Part shown: positions 35,727 to 39,911 of the stretch, one piece after another
Position numbering within the stretch: the first letter of the stretch is position 1
Layout: each line of letters starts with the position of its first letter
From: Azolla pinnata
Taxonomy: Eukaryota; Streptophyta; Polypodiopsida; Salviniales; Salviniaceae
Length of the DNA: 39,911 nt
Assembly (NCBI GenBank): GCA_037176905.1
Contig: JBBBWG010033374.1
Coordinates: 1 to 39,911 of the forward strand
Reading direction: 5' to 3'
Notes under the pieces: generated by a model
What the model was told of the DNA's origin: nothing
What the model saw: the letters and a program-made list of their open reading frames with translations, nothing else
Databases searched by the model: none
Position numbers and translations under genes: made by a program

Positions 35727-36433
35727 CTCAGAGTCCTCCTTCCACATTAGGGAACTTTAGAAGGTAAACAGCTTTAGAAGGTGTCTGTTTATCTATTTGA
35801 AACTTCCATAGATTGTCAAGCAACTTGCTCAGCCATAGTGGGGCTGTATGCTTTGCTGTGTTGGGAGGATGAACAACAATCTAGCATTGAAGCTTCAGGC
35901 TCTCCTTAAAAAAATCCAAGATTGCGTAGCATTCCAAGTGGCTAACTGGTCTGTTCTCGTGATCAGAACTGTACATCAGAGCAGAGTTTTTTCTTTTTCC
36001 GAGCTTGCTATTGGAACCTCCCATCAAAACTAGAAACGAATATGATTTTTCTTATGTGGGAGGAAAGGTTCATAGATATTGAAGCAAGGACCAGAACTCA
36101 TTGGTTTGTGTGCTGGTTAACCCAGGAGCAACTATTGAGGTTTTGGGGATACAATTATCAAATGCTTTTATTAGAGAGATCATCACGATCAAAATTTGGG
36201 TACAGTAATTAGCAACTTGAAATAATCACCGCATTGAGTCTGAGGTGCTTCCCCCAACCATACAGGAGAAGGATAAAGAGTGTTGAAAGCATATGCATAT
36301 GCCAAGGATATTCATGCGTGTTCAAGAAGATACTGATCCTATGCTTCTAAATGGCAAAATGTATGTTAAAAGCTGACTGGAGGCAGTTCCATCTGGGAAT
36401 TTTACAGTGCACATACTGTGATGAGAAGCTGAT

Positions 36434-36830
36434 GGTGGAAACTTGGGAGGGTTTACTATTCATCCTTTTCTTTTGCAACCAAATGATTCGAGACATACAG
36501 CAAGCGATCAGTGGAGAGCAGCTCCTGATGCTGAAAGAATCAGAAACCATTGCAGGTATTATGCTCTGCTGTTTTTGATGCATCATCGCAAGAAACGGCA
36601 TGCTTGTTGCGTCGCAAGGGTTTGTGTTTGGCATTGCCTCGGGAAAACTCTGTGTAGCAGGCATTTTGGAATTGACAAAGTCTTCCAAACCGAGGACATC
36701 GGAGAAGGCAGCAAGACTTGTTTTCGAAGGAAATGGATGTAATCAGTGTCCTGCTTCGTGTCAACAAGCGGAATCGGATGGCGTTCCGATGCATCAGAAT
36801 TGTGACAGCAAACAAGTAAAACATACATGA
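36434..36830 (+). other. Unassigned open frames, possibly exons
   Basis: Two overlapping + frames look more protein-like than their surroundings. One at about 36443-36600 includes HPFLLQPNDSRHTASDQWRA then PDAERIRNHCR, just before a possible donor at 36555. The other, 36600-36830, includes SQGFVFGIASGKLCVAGILE and VFEGNGCNQCPASCQQ and ends in a stop. Minus-strand ORFs of similar length overlap, so the coding strand is not certain. No family recognised. Confidence 0.22.
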
Positions 36831-37096
36831 CCCTTAGGTGTCATCAATGTGTCTTGGAACATGGTTCCAAGATGTATGATTTCTGTGCATGAAGGGGGGG
36901 AAGGTGGTACACATTGAGCAGATTCATGACAGTGTTTTTTTTCTTTTCTTCCTTATTTCCTATTTGTTTGTTTCAGTTGTCATCGGATTCGTGCTGGTGG
37001 ATTTACAGCAAGTGTCCCTTTGTTGGTTGCATTGATCTGCAAACATGGGGAGACTTGGGCAGAGATCTTCCCAAGCAAAGTACTGGTGTTCTTTCC

Positions 37097-37290
37097 ATCT
37101 CCGACAATCGGATCGATAGCGTTTGATAATGGAACATGGTAAAGAATTGGGTGAAGATGCATCTCCGACAATCAGATAGATAAGTGTTTTTGATTATGGA
37201 GCATGGTAAAAAGAATGGAGTGAAGACGCAGCTCCGACAATTGGATAGCATTTGATCATAAAACATGGTAAAGAATCTGAGTGAAGATGA
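37097..37290. repeat. Three-copy tandem repeat of about 64-69 bp
   Basis: Units begin at 37097, 37161 and 37230 with (A)TCTCCGACAATCGGAT or AGCTCCGACAATTGGAT and end with ACATGGTAAAGAAT..GAGTGAAGATG. The units diverge moderately, including small length changes. Non-coding as far as can be seen. Confidence 0.88.
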
Positions 37291-38100
37291 TTAAGCAAGG
37301 ATTAAGGTGATCTTACTAGGATCATCAAAAGGCAATAGTGTTTTTGTTTTTCCATCAGGTTCTTGCTAATGAGCTAGCTCTTCATCTTTGACTGGTTTGG
37401 AGAACTCTATAGGGTTGCCATAGCTCCTGCCTCTCAGCAAAAAAAGTAATGGAAAAATGACTGTAAAAAACCTGAAGATGGTGAAGAGTCTTGCCTTGAA
37501 GAAGCTTTGGGATTCGATGCTTTCGACGATGTGGAAACTCTTTTGACTATAGAAGCCCGACACAATGGGGTTAGGCAAGCGAAAATCCGATGAAATCGTG
37601 ATCTTGCATCGGAATGGACAAACCAAACAAAAACAGTAAAATCTCGATGATCATCGGCAACCGTGTTGAGCGAATGTTCCGAAACAATCTTGTAGTCGGG
37701 CCGTAGTCTTCCCTGATCATAATGTTTTTTTGCGACAAGATCGAAGAAGCATCGGAAATCTTTCTCATCTGGCGAGCAAACCGAATCTGGGAGCTCTTTC
37801 CTGAGCCCGTGTTACAGAAGGTTCCAGTTCTGGCAATGTTTTTCTCCGTACGAATCGAGCGAGATCCGAACGATGCTCCTCCGTGGTGGATTCGGAGATC
37901 AGGAAGATGTTGTGTTTCTTGCTGGTTATGGTCGGTCTCTAGCACTCGAAATTCATCGGTGAAGATCTGCACTGTAACAGTGGTTGCCACAAGCGGCTAA
38001 TCGTGGCCAGAGTTGTTGCAGATATGACAGAAAGCATGGTGAAGATTCGAATCGAGGACCTTCTTTACGGAATCCTATTATGCTCAGTTTTCCTGTTATA
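37291..38100. other. No confident gene; antisense 139-codon ORF only
   Basis: The minus strand is open from 37990 to 37571 (MATTVTVQIFTDEFRVLETD...), and telo-boxes that could be promoter elements on that strand lie about 110 bp upstream. The protein has no motif I recognise. The + strand has comparable short frames, so coding status is unproven. Confidence 0.25.
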
Positions 38101-38113
38101 TCCTAGTTTATAT

Positions 38114-38195
38114 TGGGGTTTAGGGTTTAGGGTTCAGGGTCTACGAGGGTTTTAGGGTTTATGACCTCGGGTCTAGGAGGGTTTTAGGGTTTTTA
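38114..38195. repeat. Telomere-like TTTAGGG motifs
   Basis: Short runs of the plant telomere heptamer: GGGGTTTAGGGTTTAGGGTT at 38116-38135, then TTTTAGGGTTT at about 38151 and 38182, separated by CTACGAGGG/CTAGGAGGG variants, so the block itself is a roughly 35-bp duplication. Read on the minus strand these are AAACCCTAA telo-boxes, known from plant housekeeping promoters. Too short for a telomere. Confidence 0.8.
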
Positions 38196-38269
38196 ATTTT
38201 TTCGCGATGGCTTCCGATTTCCTGTTCCTGTTTTCTGGTGAAGAAAATAGCAAAAAGCTTTTATAAAGG

Positions 38270-38732
38270 GGAAAATTGCCTGAAGAACTCCTACCAATTT
38301 TTTTTTAATTACGTCTTAACGGCTACACAAATCAAAACAAATTACAAATTAACGCCTAAGTTCTTTCGCTGCTCGATTAATCCCTAATCACCTTCTTGCC
38401 AACAGATTCTATCCTTCTCGTCTTAATCGCTTCTTCTCGTGTTTGTCGATTCATAATCTTCTTGTTGCTATTTATTTACTAATTGCTTCCTGCTTCCGAA
38501 CCGCTTTTTACTAATCAATTAGTGTATTGGATTAACAAAAGTTAGTGAACTCTCAGAATCTAATTATTTTGGTGTTAATATTTTAGTGAAGAGAGAAATC
38601 TACTTAATCCTTGCGTTTAGAAGCCATCAAAATATAATTAATAAATTTGGTAGGCGTTGTCTATAAAACCAAAAATGTGAGTTAATTAATTAGTTAAGAA
38701 AACAGAAGGGTAAAAATTTTTAAAAATCGGTT
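38270..38732. mobile_element. Candidate inverted-repeat element, copy B
   Basis: The left arm (about 38285-38372) contains AATTACAAATTAACGCCTAA. The right arm (about 38640-38725) contains the inverted TTTGGTAGGCGTTGTCTATA and AAACCAAAAATGTGAG. The interior has TAATCGCTTCTTCTCG and CGATTAATCCCTAATC words shared with copy C. No ORF of note, so probably non-autonomous. Borders approximate. Confidence 0.5.
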
Positions 38733-38989
38733 CTCACAAAAGAAAGGATCTAAAATCATCCCATTCTTTTTTGTCTTGTTTTTTTCAGCCTCTAGTTAAA
38801 ACTATATCTAGATATATCCGAATTCTCTAATAGTTTTCTATAATTGTATATAGAGATATAGATTTATAATTGCCATATTATACAATCGGGATACAAAAGT
38901 CAATGCATTGTGTTTTAGAAATTGAATAGCGTGAATAAAAAGTAGGGAAAAAAAGATCAAGCATTTTTGAGCCCCAAATATTCAACACA

Positions 38990-39040
38990 TATATACATCT
39001 CTCTCTATATCTCTCTCTCTCTATATATATATATAACTGT
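38990..39040. repeat. TA/TC microsatellite
   Basis: Alternating (TCTC)n and (TA)n blocks near 38996-39035 with short interruptions. Confidence 0.8.
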
Positions 39041-39204
39041 GCATTCAGAGAACAAATCAATGATTTGTATGCATGTGTAAATATAGAGACAATCAAGAGT
39101 TAAAATTAGAAGAAAGGATCTGCTCAATTTGGGCTTATTAACTGATCACCTCACAAATATATGTATATATATACATATATGTGTGTTAGGGAGATTTAGA
39201 GAGA

Positions 39205-39612
39205 AAAAAAAACTCCTGACAAAATTCCAAATTACATTTTAACGCCCACTGAAATCATAAATTTACAGATTTGACGCCTAATTAACACTCGATTAATTCC
39301 GCTAGTATTGATCTTATTCCTAATCGCTTCTCGCTAATTGATCTTAATCGACTCCCTTATGATTGGTAATTCTAGAATCTAATATTGATCGACTAATGCG
39401 TTAATTCGGTAGTAATCAGATAATTGAGCATTAATCGATCAGTTAATTTGATGCTGGTTGAGCACACAATTAAGGAATTTGCCATTAATAAACCGATCGC
39501 GCGTCAAATGTTTTTTAGAACTCAGGCGTTGATTTGTAATTTTTGGTTTTAAGTGGGCATTAAAATGTATTTTATAATTTTGTTAGCGTTTTGTTTTTTC
39601 GTAATTCTCCAA
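39205..39612. mobile_element. Candidate inverted-repeat element, copy C
   Basis: The left arm (about 39218-39285) reads ACAAAATTCCAAATTACATTTTAACGCCCACT and on to GACGCCTAATT; the right arm (about 39508-39600), reverse-complemented, reads ACAAAATTATAAAATACATTTTAATGCCCACT and on to CAACGCCTGAG. The arms thus pair over about 70-80 bp with mismatches. The interior shares TAATCGCTTCT and CGATTAAT words with copy B. Non-coding; resembles a MITE or foldback element. Confidence 0.6.
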
Positions 39613-39629
39613 CAAGAAATAGCGAAATA

Positions 39630-39790
39630 AAGAAATACATACGCATACACACATGTATGTATGCATGCATGTGCGTGCGTGTGTATGTATGTCTGTATGC
39701 ATGTATGTATGTATGCATGCATGCATGCATGTGTGTGATCCGGCACGATTATGTATATGCATGTATGTGTGCATGCATGTGTGGCATTCG
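39630..39790. repeat. ATGT/GCATGC microsatellite cluster
   Basis: Imperfect tetranucleotide and hexanucleotide repeats (ATGT, GCAT, GTGC), largely alternating purine-pyrimidine. Cys/His/Thr-rich minus-strand ORFs derive from it. Confidence 0.9.
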
Positions 39791-39829
39791 GCACTATTAT
39801 GTATACGTTCGCCGGGAATCAATCGGCAC

Positions 39830-39911
39830 GCTGGTGATGGTGATGATGGTGATGATGGTGATGGTGGTGATGGTGGTGATGGTGGTGATGGTGGTGATGG
39901 TGGTGATGGTG
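39830..39911. repeat. (GATGGTGGT)n minisatellite running off the window
   Basis: GATGGT units become GATGGTGGT units and continue to the last base, so the full length is unknown. Its triplet content mirrors the CAT/CAC array at 11055-11894 on the other strand. Confidence 0.95.

Noticed and set aside
37571-37990. Minus-strand ORF of 139 codons
   Set aside because: Long enough to notice and near telo-boxes, but without a recognisable motif and with competing + strand frames; kept only as a note on the region.
38114-38195. True telomere or chromosome end
   Set aside because: Only a few heptamers, interrupted and internal, with unique sequence on both sides.
1-39911. CRISPR arrays, operons, rRNA or tRNA genes
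   Set aside because: The window is plant nuclear DNA; no spaced identical repeats of CRISPR type, and no tRNA cloverleaf or rRNA segment was seen by eye.

Overview
The window is nuclear DNA from a seed plant, most probably a flowering plant. Genes are split into many short exons with GT-AG introns, the exons and intergenic DNA contrast in composition, telomere-like TTTAGGG/AAACCCTA motifs occur, simple-sequence repeats are abundant, and the four recognisable proteins match plant families. I cannot name the species from the sequence alone.

Layout. (1) 1-1506 is simple repeats and sequence upstream of the first gene. (2) 1507-9834, + strand: a complete 19-exon AMP deaminase gene (871 codons), with an N-terminal membrane anchor and all expected metal/catalytic motifs. 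(3) 9835-12050: intergenic, with one orphan exon-like fragment and an 850-bp CAT/CAC array followed by a GAA tract. (4) About 12050-23672, + strand: MED13, the large subunit of the Mediator CDK8 kinase module, with an inferred noncoding leader exon, a roughly 2.1-kb leader intron and 20 coding exons (2022 codons). Intron 9 carries a decayed duplicate of exon 10. (5) 23673-28495: gene-poor, repeat-rich DNA with a foldback element and diverged direct repeats. (6) 28496-29902, - strand: the first two coding exons of an SYP5-type Qc-SNARE. The exons for the SNARE helix and membrane anchor were not found. (7) About 30200-32000: an intergenic region between divergent genes, full of tandem repeats, including an array of about 55-bp units that each carry heat-shock-element half sites. 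(8) About 32030-34641, + strand: a complete plant proteasome assembly chaperone 4 gene (131 codons in 5 coding exons) with a probable noncoding leader exon. (9) 34642-39911: unassigned exon-like ORFs, a three-copy 65-bp repeat, telomere-like motifs, two copies of an inverted-repeat element and microsatellites.

The genes do not form one pathway: purine nucleotide balance, transcription control, vesicle fusion and proteasome assembly are separate housekeeping jobs. The most interesting non-genic structures are the heat-shock-element array upstream of the proteasome chaperone, the exon relic in MED13, the apparently truncated SNARE gene and the MED13 leader uORFs. Exon borders were placed by hand from splice dinucleotides, reading-phase continuity and remembered family similarity. 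No alignment was run.
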